Shown in pieces: positions 1-9,861 of a stretch of 64,000 bases of DNA. The DNA is from Paramecium pentaurelia (lineage: Eukaryota; Ciliophora; Oligohymenophorea; Peniculida; Parameciidae): the NCBI GenBank assembly GCA_905183005.1, contig CAJJDO010000057.1, forward strand, positions 217,296 through 281,295, in the 5' to 3' direction. Position 1 is the first letter of the stretch, and each line of letters begins with the position of its first letter. The position numbers and the translations under genes are program-made. The notes under the pieces are model-generated. The model ran no database searches, was not told the origin of the DNA, and saw only the letters and a list, made by a program, of their open reading frames with translations.

Positions 1-59
1 ATAATTATTTGTAATAGATTTAAGGAATCATAAATTCTATATCTTTATGGATTTATTCA

Positions 60-200
60 AAATAATCTAACAGTTTCATCATTATTCATTTATTCCAAGC
101 AATTCAATATAAATTTATGTTCTTCCCCTTTTTAAATAAGACTTTAACTATCTGTAAAGATTGAGCAATTATTACTAGAGATTAAATAATTAATTGTAAA
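60..200 (-). pseudogene. short coding-like remnant
   Basis: On the minus strand a frame reads through several TAA/TAG (Gln) codons with ciliate-like composition (… KGEEHKFILNCLEQMN …) and then hits TGA. The adjacent frame then continues with similarly coding-like residues. This looks like the end of a frameshifted gene piece. I cannot assign a family. The same sequence recurs in the copies at 14166 and 15765. Confidence 0.3.
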
Positions 201-348
201 AATATTATATTAAAGTTTTTCAGTATAAGTTGATAATTGTATATTATAGCCTTTGATACAATATAATCTTTTATTTTTTAAATTCATCAAAGTTAAGGAT
301 TTAAAGTGATTTAAAGTTAATCATGAAAAAACTATTTTATATAATAAT

Positions 349-594
349 ATGGATTTGTCAGAGATTGTTAAATCAATAACTGTAATTGATAAAAGATCAC
401 TTCTGGATTTTATAAGTGACACTCATATTAACATAAAGTAACTTAGTACATTGGACTAGAGTTGCATAATCATAGATCTAATTAATTACTCTACTATTTT
501 CTTTTTAGAAGTGCTTTTACCACCAATAATCATAAAGTTTTTTAGAATCTGCTTGTATTATAAAAACTATCGATTTCATTCAATTTTGTAATGA
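349..594 (+). CDS. small hypothetical protein or gene fragment
   Basis: An 82-codon frame starts MDLSEIVKSITVIDK and ends at TGA. The first 45 residues look like a real ciliate protein. The remainder is hydrophobic and less convincing, and it overlaps the end of the minus-strand remnant at 580-1560 by a few bases. No family is recognised. It may be the 5' piece of a broken gene. Identical copies lie at 14514-14759 and 16113-16358. Confidence 0.3.
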
Positions 595-1560
595 TGTTAT
601 TTTTGAATTTATAAACTCTATAGGAGGATTGAGTTTTACATTTATTGTCCTAATTTACTTTAATTTTATTCTTACCCATTAATGAAATAATTGATGAGTC
701 AATTTTAATCTTGAGAATAAACGGAATAAATAATCATTGATTAGCTATATTATATATTATTATTTGTCTTAACTTTTTAAATTTATTATGCTTTTTTTTT
801 CCATTTAATAAATGAATTTGATATTTTATGGTAGTCTTGAGATTTTTGATTAAAATCTTCATATTTTTCAACAGCATAATTACTAAAATTCTTAATTTTC
901 GAAATATCATTGACTGAATAATTTTTATATAAATGAGACAATTTTTAATGCATATTTTCTAAACTTTTCGAACTTATTATTGAAGGATTATTGCTTCTAT
1001 TTCTACCTGAACTTAAACTATCAAATAACTTAATATAAATAAATTTAATACTTTTAATCCATTTTTACCAGTCTCAACCTGATTTTTATATAGTTTAACT
1101 CCTTATAAATTTACTCATCAATTTATATTTAGATATTTGGATAGCAATACTTGACTAATTTCTTATCGTTTAGGCTGTATCATTTTCTGCTTTTAATGCA
1201 ATTATTCTATTGGCATAATATTCACCATCTAATTCTCTTATTTGGCATTTAAAATTTTTGCCTTCATTTGCTAGCCTTCTAATATCAGTTTTACTTGAAT
1301 TCAGCAATTATTCTTTATTGATATAAATAGCCTTTTATTTGAAGTACTGTATAGATTCATAAATTAATTATTAGTAATTATTAATAAAATTAATATTTGA
1401 TGTTTAAGCTATAACTTAGTTAAAGGTTTAAGATGATATTTTTGTATTAAGATTAAAAATATGAAATAAATTATAGTCTATCTCTTTATTAATTTTATAT
1501 TTTTAATTTTATAAGTTATATTTAAATAAAAGTAGATGAGTCCAAAGAATAGGGAAATAA
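580..1560 (-). pseudogene. broken gene with one in-frame TGA
   Basis: The minus strand carries one long frame of about 320 codons, closed by TGA at 580-582 and interrupted by a single in-frame TGA at 1074-1076. The parts on both sides look coding: KNFKCQIRELDGEYY upstream, then SLENMHQKLSHLYKNYS and QLINDYLFRLFSRLK downstream. They are rich in Lys, Asn and Gln and have the helical character of a coiled-coil protein. No intron of Paramecium size that I tried removes the TGA while keeping the frame, so I call a pseudogene. There is no convincing ATG at the upstream end, so the start is only an estimate. A full copy lies at 16344-17324 and a 3' fragment at 14745-14968. Confidence 0.4.
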
Positions 1561-1812
1561 TTTGGAAAGAAATATAGGTTAGAATTAATTATATATAAAA
1601 TTATATTAAAACATATTAAGAGATATAATATATAAATTAAATTGATTTATAAAATTCTTAAATTTTAGGAATTTTAGTCTTTTTTAGAGTAGGATTTTTG
1701 AATTGATAAATTTTAGTATATAAATGATGAGCCTTGCATTTTCAGAATTTAATTAATCAGTATATAAAAATGAAGTATTCGTTTTTGACTTTTGTAATAA
1801 TAATAATAATAT

Positions 1813-2594
1813 ATGTTAAAAGTAGCAGTCTGCACTTTGCTCGTTCTTAGCATAACAGCAATTGATATCAAAGCATCAGTTTGGACTAGTCATGACTAAA
1901 AAATGTTTGCTCAAATCAAATAATCAGGATGGGGAAACTTTATCTTGAATTTTGGTGAGCTCCATTTATCAACAGGTGGTATCCTTGCAGAACTAAATAC
2001 AGAAATTGCCAAACTTGTATGATAATTTATTTATTTAGATTGATGAATTGGATGAGGAATTAGCTGAAGTCCATCATTAATATGCAAGAAGAACAGATGT
2101 CCATAATAGAGAAGTAGCAAGACTTGAATAAGAAATCTAAGATAAAGAAAGAGGTAATATTATATATAAAATCATCATTAGAGGTTTTCAATGCTCATGA
2201 TTTCTATGATAATGTCCTTATTCCTTAAAGAGATAGATTTGCTGCCCAACTCGAATAATTATAAGAAAATATTGCTTAAAACAGAAAAACACTTAATGAG
2301 GCAACAGTCTAAAGAGCAAATGATCATGCTGATTTTGAAGCTAAGGTTGCTGAACATAATGAAGCCATTAGTGCCATTGATGAATCACTTCGTTTACTTA
2401 GTCAATTATCAGCACCTTCTTTAGTTTAAATCTAAAAGGTTTAGAAGAATTTGACAAAAATTTAATAAACCCTCAAGAGACACAGCACTTTCTAAACATT
2501 CATCAAGACTCTTTTTGAATCACTGTGGATTAAAATAAAAAAATTAATGAAAAATATTTATCTAGCTCTTTGTAATATCTTTTTAATTTAATGA
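1813..2594 (+). pseudogene. trichocyst matrix protein, 5' part
   Basis: The product starts MLKVAVCTLLVLSITAIDIK, a signal peptide as expected for the secreted matrix proteins of Paramecium trichocysts. A heptad-rich body follows (WTSHDQKMFAQIKQ, STGGILAELNTEIAKL, DELDEELAEVHHQYARR, FNAHDFYDNVLIPQRDRFAAQ, SLRLLSQLSAPS). Such proteins are made as precursors, cleaved, and packed into the crystalline core of these exocytotic organelles. Two introns fit: 22 nt at 2017-2038 and 28 nt at 2154-2181. The trichocyst-like sequence stops after TLFES near 2520. The frame then runs through unrelated AT-rich sequence to a TGA, so the 3' third is missing here. A matching 3' part lies at 19487-19999, which suggests the gene is split by an insertion or misjoin. 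Confidence 0.75.
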
Positions 2595-2599
2595 ATATG

Positions 2600-3130
2600 T
2601 TAAGCCTTCAATCAACAGTAAGCACAAATCCCTTAATTTTTGAATTCTCATATTTGGTAGGTGGTATAATATTACTAAACTTGTTAGGCTCTTTTCCTCC
2701 TTTTATAGCAAAGACGATAAAACTTATTGATATTACTTCTTTTTATTTTCTTAAATAGTGGAAATTTTAAGATTAATAAATTAAGAGCAACCATTATTAC
2801 TCTACAAAATCTAAATAACTTAAATCATATATCTACACTAAAATTCCTAGAAGACATTTTCAATAATTTTGATATACTATTAAAAAATACAAAACTTGAT
2901 TTTAAAGATTAAATCAAAAACTGTTTGATGATTAATAAATTTTTAACATGATAGAGTCGTCAATGATATAATAAGTGTTAAAGATTTAGAATAGCAGATA
3001 TAAATTGATTAAGCTTATTCTCAAAATAATTAAAATTTATTAAAATAATGTTAATTATGTTCCAAGGCTAGAGTTGTTCCATTAAAAAATTTTTTTTCTA
3101 TACCGAATAGTATTAATTTTGACCTATTAC
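2600..3130 (+). other. no intact gene; short coding-like fragment
   Basis: A plus-strand frame around 2755-2950 reads as plausible protein (INKLRATIITLQNLNNLNH, then FLEDIFNNFDILLKN) and stops at TGA, with no start or partner exon nearby. I see nothing else coding here. It is probably the remnant of a decayed gene. The copy lies at 18364-18894. Confidence 0.3.
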
Positions 3131-3159
3131 TATTTTTAGTCTTTCATTTAAATTATTAG

Positions 3160-3370
3160 AACTAAGATTTCTATCAGAATTTAAAAGTTTGAAAAGAGAA
3201 ATAGTATACATTATTAGGCTCTTTATAGATTATTAAAGGAGGAAACAATTTTAAACTTATAGACTTTGGTTTGATTAATAATTTGATATTTGACAATATA
3301 ACAATAAAGTTTGTAGTCCAATCTTTCAATCACCAGAAAGCTCTAAATTATGATATCTTATAATTAAATA
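3160..3370 (+). pseudogene. decayed protein kinase fragment
   Basis: The frame contains GNNFKLIDFGLINN, which matches GNIFKLIDFGLIRSS in the intact kinase at 10121-12641, covering the DFG region. A little further on, in a shifted frame, comes CSPIFQSPESS, corresponding to TKIFQAPEIL of the intact kinase. The frameshift between DFG and the APE-like motif, and the absence of the rest of the domain, mark it as a remnant of a paralogue. The copy lies at 18924-19134. Confidence 0.55.
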
Positions 3371-3719
3371 AAATACAGTCATAAATTAAATAAATTATAA
3401 TAGGATTCAAATCAAGAATTCCTTTTATAACATCTTTGAAAGTAACTCAATGAGTTTATTAAAGAATTTACATTTTTTGGTTTAACAAAATTTTCTTATT
3501 AAGTAGAATTTTATTAAGGATAATACTTAGATTAATTTTACTTTAATATTTTTCTATCGTAATCTATTTATTCATATTTCAACTGATTGGCTTTATTATA
3601 TATTATTAAAATTATAAAACAATAGCCTAACTAATATATGAAAAAATTTATAATATCTAATTTTAATTTTGATAAAAAATTATTTTTAATATCTAGTTTG
3701 ATTTTTAAAAACAAAGGAG

Positions 3720-4250
3720 ATTTTTAAATTAATTTAGAACTAGTAAGAAATACCAAATCAAAAATTCTTGACTTTTTCAAAAATAAAATTAAATTTGATA
3801 TAATTATAAACCTCAAACTATCTACCCCAACACTTTTAGTTAAATTCTTAAATTTATTCACATATTTCCATTTGATAATCTTCTCCTCACAATTATGATT
3901 TTCTTTGTTGTTGTGCTTATAGATTCTTTATCCAAATTAATAATAGTCACTATACAGAACAGTGTTATTTTTTTTCAACAAGACTAAAACTCCATTCTTA
4001 ATTGTATTAAAGACATCTCTTCCAAGCATGCCTATCTCTATCAAGATAACCTCTGTTGTAAAAGTATATACTTAGGTATAGACAAAATACAAAACATCTT
4101 AAATAGTTCATTTTTCAATTTATCCTCCCGTATTCAACTTATATCTTTTCAATAGAAACCTAATTCATTATCAAAAACATTATTTACATCTATTTATCTA
4201 AATCTCTCCTTTCATTTTTAAAAATGGTTAGAAGGAATTAAACTTCCATT
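3720..4250 (-). pseudogene. remnant of a cyclic-nucleotide-binding-domain protein
   Basis: On the minus strand one frame reads FCILSIPKYILLQQ and, after a one-frame shift, EVILIEIGMLGRDVFNTIK, GVLVLLKKNNTVLYSDYYQFG. This order resembles the beta-roll of a CNBD (entry strand, then a G-x-x-Gly/Asp turn, then a K-x-G-x-L strand), as in the K+ channels further right in this window. The frameshift and the lack of a pore region suggest a decayed channel gene. The assignment is by motif only. Confidence 0.4.
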
Positions 4251-4492
4251 TTATAATATAATTATTTTAATTGTGTAAGTAAATATGAAAGTATAAATAT
4301 ATTTGCTTTATAAAATTCATTTTAAAGAATCATATATTCTAAAAAATCTGTCAAAATTTCTAAAATTATATCATATTAATTTAACAAATGTTCTACTTAA
4401 TTGGTTTAACTTATTCCATATTTTAGAATTTAAGATCCTTTTAGGTTATAAATCTATTTATTTATTTAATAAATAAATATAATAAATTTTGC

Positions 4493-4586
4493 TCCATCTT
4501 ACTTATATGGCCACATTTAAAGGGAGTAAACTTTAGAATTTTAAGAGTCAAATTGAACTAAACCCTGGGCTTATCATTTTTAATAT
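4493..4586. repeat. 94-bp segment, inverted copy at 9769-9862
   Basis: The reverse complement of this segment is found at 9769-9862, immediately before the sequence AACATTATGCC in both places. The segment is therefore flipped relative to the same flank, as if inverted in one arrangement. Confidence 0.75.
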
Positions 4587-4588
4587 TT

Positions 4589-4836
4589 AACATTATGCCT
4601 TATAAAATTAAAATTATATTTTCAAAAGAAAAATTACGATTAATAAAATAATTTATTAAAATATAACCAAAGAAACATAAGATTTATCTCAAGTAATTCA
4701 TGAAATATTCAAAAATTGGTTGATTTAGACTAATAAAAATAAATAATTTAGTTTAAATTATTATTTATATTTATTATTAATTTAATCTAATAAGTTTATC
4801 AATAATTAAGATAAATAATTATTTGTTGATAATAGC
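4589..4836. repeat. 248-bp direct copy of 9862-10109
   Basis: The segment starts AACATTATGCC and matches the inner end of the right palindrome arm, with at least two base differences, so it has diverged. It is therefore also the reverse complement of about 9128-9375. In the intact locus it is the 3' flank of the kinase gene. Confidence 0.75.
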
Positions 4837-5919
4837 GATTGTGCAAATTTCATGTCTTTAGTTAAGTTATTAAATTAATATTGGTTAACCTTTTTACGAA
4901 AATATTGGACATAATAAGTTAGTTTATTACATTTAAATAATATCATTTTTTTTTGAGTCTAAATAAAGTGTTTTTTTTTGAATCTCAAATTTACAAAAAT
5001 TATAATAACTCAGGATATAAAATCATATTGAAAAATATGAAATTATTTTTTAAAGAACCTTTAATAGAATCAACTGCATGTTCAAGGAGTTTTGTTCAGA
5101 AAAATCTTTCCTCATTTTTTTATATTATAACAACAGAATTCCTTCAAAACATAATAAATAAAATTTATTTCCTAATTTTAGGTTGTGTCACTCCAATAAG
5201 CTAAGCAACTATTTGAATCAATCAAACAGCTCCATTCAGCATTAATTATGAAATATTATTACATGGGGAATCTAGCATCATCAGTGATTACTTGTGGGTA
5301 CATCTTAAATGTTATAGAATTGAAACTAATCAAATTTAAATTGGGTATTAAAAATAGTTTAGGATTCTGATAGAGTTATAAGTTTGATGAAAGAAGATCT
5401 CAAGTAAATTAAATAACAAATATATAAGCTTACTAGAGAATTATGATGTTACTTTAGAGAGGAAGATATCATAAAATTTTTCAAGAGAACACCACAATAA
5501 GTATAAGATTGAAAAATGACTATGTCAAAGTAAAAGTTAAATAATTTTAAATTTAAATTGATAAGAAAGAAAAAATTAGAACATATTAAAACAAGATTAA
5601 TTAATTGACACAACCATATTAATAGCAAATTCAAGATACCCCTAGATTTAAGAAACAATGAAAAATTGAGAATAATATTTAGCAAACACATAATTTGTTT
5701 AATGCTCCTTTTTATTAGTTCTAAAAGTAATAATGGGACCTAGTTTTTCTCTAAGCTAGAAATGCATAGTCAATATTTTTATATCTTTATTTATTTATAA
5801 ATAATTTTTAGTGCTGCCCAAGAAGAAGTGAATCTGCATTCCATCGATATTTTATATACAAATGAATATCCAAAAAGGAGATTTCATTGAAATAAACTTC
5901 TTGGTTTTGGTGTTGAAGG

Positions 5920-7326
5920 AGGATAATCTCATTAAGATATAAATAGAAAAATTAAAAATCATAAAACTAAGCCAGAATTGATTAACAATAAAATCAATTA
6001 ATTATAAACTTCATAATAATTTAAAAACATTTTAATTTAAATGTTATTTTATGAAGAAAATAAAAGGCCATCAATAGAATAGATTTATAATCAATTCAAC
6101 AATTACTTAAATCCATAATCTATAGTTATTCAATAAATTGTACTCAAACCAGATAATTTAGAACCATAATAACCATAAGCAACTAAATAATAAGAATAAA
6201 TAAAGCCTCAAAATACAAATCCTACTATTAAATTTTAAACTAATAGTTCTGAATAATAAAATCAAAATAAAGAACTTAATTTAAATTAAGAATAAACAAA
6301 GATTACATAAGAAATGAAAAAAGACTAGATTGAATTAGAAGAATTTAATTAATCCTAATTAAATTAGATATAAAAAATTGTTGAGGATAACTAGATTAAA
6401 ATATTAGAATAAATCAATAGCAATGTAGAATCAAAACTTAATGAATCTAAAAATTAATTATAAAGCCACGATGTGGATATAAAAAATTTAGGTTAAAAAA
6501 TATAAGATATTGAAAACAATATGAACAAAAAACAAGAAGAGGATAAACATAATTAAACATAAATTTAAGAATAATAGAGAAAATTAGATGAATAAAATAA
6601 AAATTAAATTAAAGAAATAGAATCTTAAATCTAAAAAGAAAAAAATGATGAAAAATAAACATTAGATAAGAAATTGGAATAATTTTAATAATAATTAGAA
6701 TAATTATCATAATAAATAGATATGTAGAGAAAAAATATTGAAGAATAGGACATAGAAAAATACATAAAACAAGAAATATCACAAGAGAATGAAAAGTTAA
6801 TTAAACAATTAGAATCAAAATATAAAAACTAATTAGACCATATGTAATAATCACTGGATCAAGTATCATAAACATAGAAAGAATAAAATGATTCTTTTAT
6901 TTCTCTTGTCAAAAAAAGTTAAAATTAAGTAGAGGAAATTGAAGGGTAATGGAAAAATTATGAACAATAAATATATCACTCTTTAAATGAAATGAAATTG
7001 TAGTTGGAAAATTTATAATAATCACAATTAACATTAACTTAGTAATATAGAAATGATAATTCAGGACAATAATTATAAGATAATTAGACACAAGGATAAA
7101 ATATAACTAATCAATATAAAATTTCATCTTAAAATATCTAGAATAAAACCAATGATTTTGATCAAAGATAAGTCAATTAAAATATCTAAGATAAACAAAT
7201 ATTTGTTCAATAATTAAATTAATTAACACCAATGTTGGTCTAAGATTTAACATACGTATTATAAAATTAATCTATTTAAAATGAAAAAAATTAAAATAAT
7301 TAATAAAGTAATTAATAATAAACTTC
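5920..7326. repeat. 1,407-bp block identical to 7328-8734
   Basis: The block is repeated at an offset of 1408 with only the N at 7327 between the end of one copy and the start of the next. All stretches I compared are identical. This is the pattern left when two contigs with overlapping ends are joined without merging. Confidence 0.9.
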
Positions 7327-7327
7327 N
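7327..7327. other. single N, contig join
   Basis: One undetermined base separates two identical 1.4-kb blocks inside the coiled-coil tail of the kinase pseudogene. Confidence 0.95.
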
Positions 7328-9375
7328 AGGATAATCTCATTAAGATATAAATAGAAAAATTAAAAATCATAAAACTAAGCCAGAATTGATTAACAATAAA
7401 ATCAATTAATTATAAACTTCATAATAATTTAAAAACATTTTAATTTAAATGTTATTTTATGAAGAAAATAAAAGGCCATCAATAGAATAGATTTATAATC
7501 AATTCAACAATTACTTAAATCCATAATCTATAGTTATTCAATAAATTGTACTCAAACCAGATAATTTAGAACCATAATAACCATAAGCAACTAAATAATA
7601 AGAATAAATAAAGCCTCAAAATACAAATCCTACTATTAAATTTTAAACTAATAGTTCTGAATAATAAAATCAAAATAAAGAACTTAATTTAAATTAAGAA
7701 TAAACAAAGATTACATAAGAAATGAAAAAAGACTAGATTGAATTAGAAGAATTTAATTAATCCTAATTAAATTAGATATAAAAAATTGTTGAGGATAACT
7801 AGATTAAAATATTAGAATAAATCAATAGCAATGTAGAATCAAAACTTAATGAATCTAAAAATTAATTATAAAGCCACGATGTGGATATAAAAAATTTAGG
7901 TTAAAAAATATAAGATATTGAAAACAATATGAACAAAAAACAAGAAGAGGATAAACATAATTAAACATAAATTTAAGAATAATAGAGAAAATTAGATGAA
8001 TAAAATAAAAATTAAATTAAAGAAATAGAATCTTAAATCTAAAAAGAAAAAAATGATGAAAAATAAACATTAGATAAGAAATTGGAATAATTTTAATAAT
8101 AATTAGAATAATTATCATAATAAATAGATATGTAGAGAAAAAATATTGAAGAATAGGACATAGAAAAATACATAAAACAAGAAATATCACAAGAGAATGA
8201 AAAGTTAATTAAACAATTAGAATCAAAATATAAAAACTAATTAGACCATATGTAATAATCACTGGATCAAGTATCATAAACATAGAAAGAATAAAATGAT
8301 TCTTTTATTTCTCTTGTCAAAAAAAGTTAAAATTAAGTAGAGGAAATTGAAGGGTAATGGAAAAATTATGAACAATAAATATATCACTCTTTAAATGAAA
8401 TGAAATTGTAGTTGGAAAATTTATAATAATCACAATTAACATTAACTTAGTAATATAGAAATGATAATTCAGGACAATAATTATAAGATAATTAGACACA
8501 AGGATAAAATATAACTAATCAATATAAAATTTCATCTTAAAATATCTAGAATAAAACCAATGATTTTGATCAAAGATAAGTCAATTAAAATATCTAAGAT
8601 AAACAAATATTTGTTCAATAATTAAATTAATTAACACCAATGTTGGTCTAAGATTTAACATACGTATTATAAAATTAATCTATTTAAAATGAAAAAAATT
8701 AAAATAATTAATAAAGTAATTAATAATAAACTTCAGATTAATAATCAAATATTTAAGAAACAACATATTTTTAAGAATAAAAAAGTGAGAATCCTTATTT
8801 AAATATATAATCAACATAGGAATACAAGAATCTTATTTAAAATTTAAGATGTGAATTTTAGAAATAAGGTAATTAGTATTAGGATGAAATTAAAAAATAA
8901 TAAACAGCATTAGCAGAGTTAAAGAATAAAAATAAAAAAATTAAGAAAAAAAATGAATAATAAGAATAATAAATTGAGCAATTGAAAAACACCGAAAAAC
9001 AAGTTTAGTTCTTAATTGAACACTTCAAGAATAAGTAGAATCTATAAGAATTTATGAAAAAAAATAATAAACAATATTTGGAATTGGTCGAGCTTATAAA
9101 CGAAAATAATTGTTGAATTTATAAAATAACATTATCAACAAATAATTATTTATCTGAATTATTGATAAACTTATTAGATTAAATTAATAATAAAAATAAA
9201 TAATAATTTAAACTAAATTATTTATTTTTATTAGTCTAAATCAACCAATTTTTGAATATTTCATGAATTACTTGAGATAAATCTTATGTTTCTTTGGTTA
9301 TATTTTAATAAATTATTTTATTAATCGTAATTTTTCTTTTGAAAATATAATTTTAATTTTATAAGGCATAATGTT
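7328..9375. repeat. left arm of a 2,048-bp inverted repeat
   Basis: Position x in this arm pairs with 19237-x in the right arm at 9862-11909, with a 486-bp spacer (9376-9861). The arm holds the coiled-coil tail and 3' flank of the kinase gene. Identity seems complete where I compared it. The outer boundary coincides with the N join on the left and the start of the kinase catalytic domain on the right. Confidence 0.9.
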
Positions 9376-9861
9376 AAATATACCATAAAAGTTTTCACTT
9401 TATTAAAAATATTATATTGATCTAATTTAAGATGAATTCATTATATTAATGGTATTCTTTGAATCAAAATATATATTGATTGATTGAAAATAACAATAAG
9501 ACTAAAATTTTAGATTAATTAGAGTATTTATAATTATTGTCTAATTGACTTTAAAGTTTTCATACATAAAATAATAAGTAATTATAAGTATAATCATAAG
9601 TTTATTACAAATAATTACTTAACATTTACAAGATAGTTTAATTTCTTTTATAATTAATTGTAACCTTAGGGGTTCTATTGTATAGAAAGATTATGAGTAA
9701 CAAATGACTCAAAGTAAATATGAAATAATGATTTACAAAATTCGAACTTAGCTACCTAAAACAGATATATATTAAAAATGATAAGCCCAGGGTTTAGTTC
9801 AATTTGACTCTTAAAATTCTAAAGTTTACTCCCTTTAAATGTGGCCATATAAGTAAGATGG
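9376..9861. other. spacer of the inverted repeat
   Basis: The spacer is AT-rich with many stops in all frames. I see no gene. Its right end contains the 94-bp segment that is flipped relative to 4493-4586. Confidence 0.6.

Larger units (their letters stand above)
1..3721. repeat. 3.7-kb block repeated at 15765-19485
   Basis: Every stretch I compared between 1-3721 and 15765-19485 is identical at a constant offset of 15764, including the trichocyst gene fragment and the remnants around it. The left copy continues into unique sequence at 3722, while the right copy ends at the N at 19486. A partial third copy (1-803) lies at 14166-14968. Perfect identity over 3.7 kb suggests an assembly product or a very recent duplication. 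Confidence 0.9.
4260..5690. other. no intact gene; short coding-like scraps
   Basis: The stretch is very AT-rich. Only short plus-strand frames look coding, for example SINYEILLHGESSIISDYLW near 5240-5310 and REHHNKYKIEK near 5480. They lie in different frames and are broken by TGA. Two segments here (4493-4586 and 4589-4836) recur near 9.8-10.1 kb and are listed separately. I see no promoter, RNA gene or recognisable family. Confidence 0.4.
5762..9116 (+). pseudogene. kinase/coiled-coil pseudogene, catalytic core deleted
   Basis: The 5' end (to 5919) resembles the N-terminus of the intact kinase at 10121-12641: NEYPKRRFH..NKLLGFGVEGG against EEYPKRKFQLTKLLGSGSEGG. It carries an in-frame TGA where the intact copy has a coding triplet. 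At 5919/5920 the reading jumps in frame to the sequence just after kinase subdomain IX. Everything from the VAIK-like lysine through HRD, DFG and APE is missing, and the protein continues as GQSHQDINRKIKN. The Gln-rich coiled-coil tail then appears twice because 5920-7326 is repeated as 7328-8734 across the N at 7327. The tail ends in LELVELINENNC and TGA at 9114-9116. The product could not be an active kinase. Confidence 0.6.

Noticed and set aside
2191..2424. Frame MLMISMIMSLFL inside the trichocyst gene
   Set aside because: It overlaps the true frame, which reads FNAHDFYDNVLIPQRD with TAA/TAG as Gln and fits the family.
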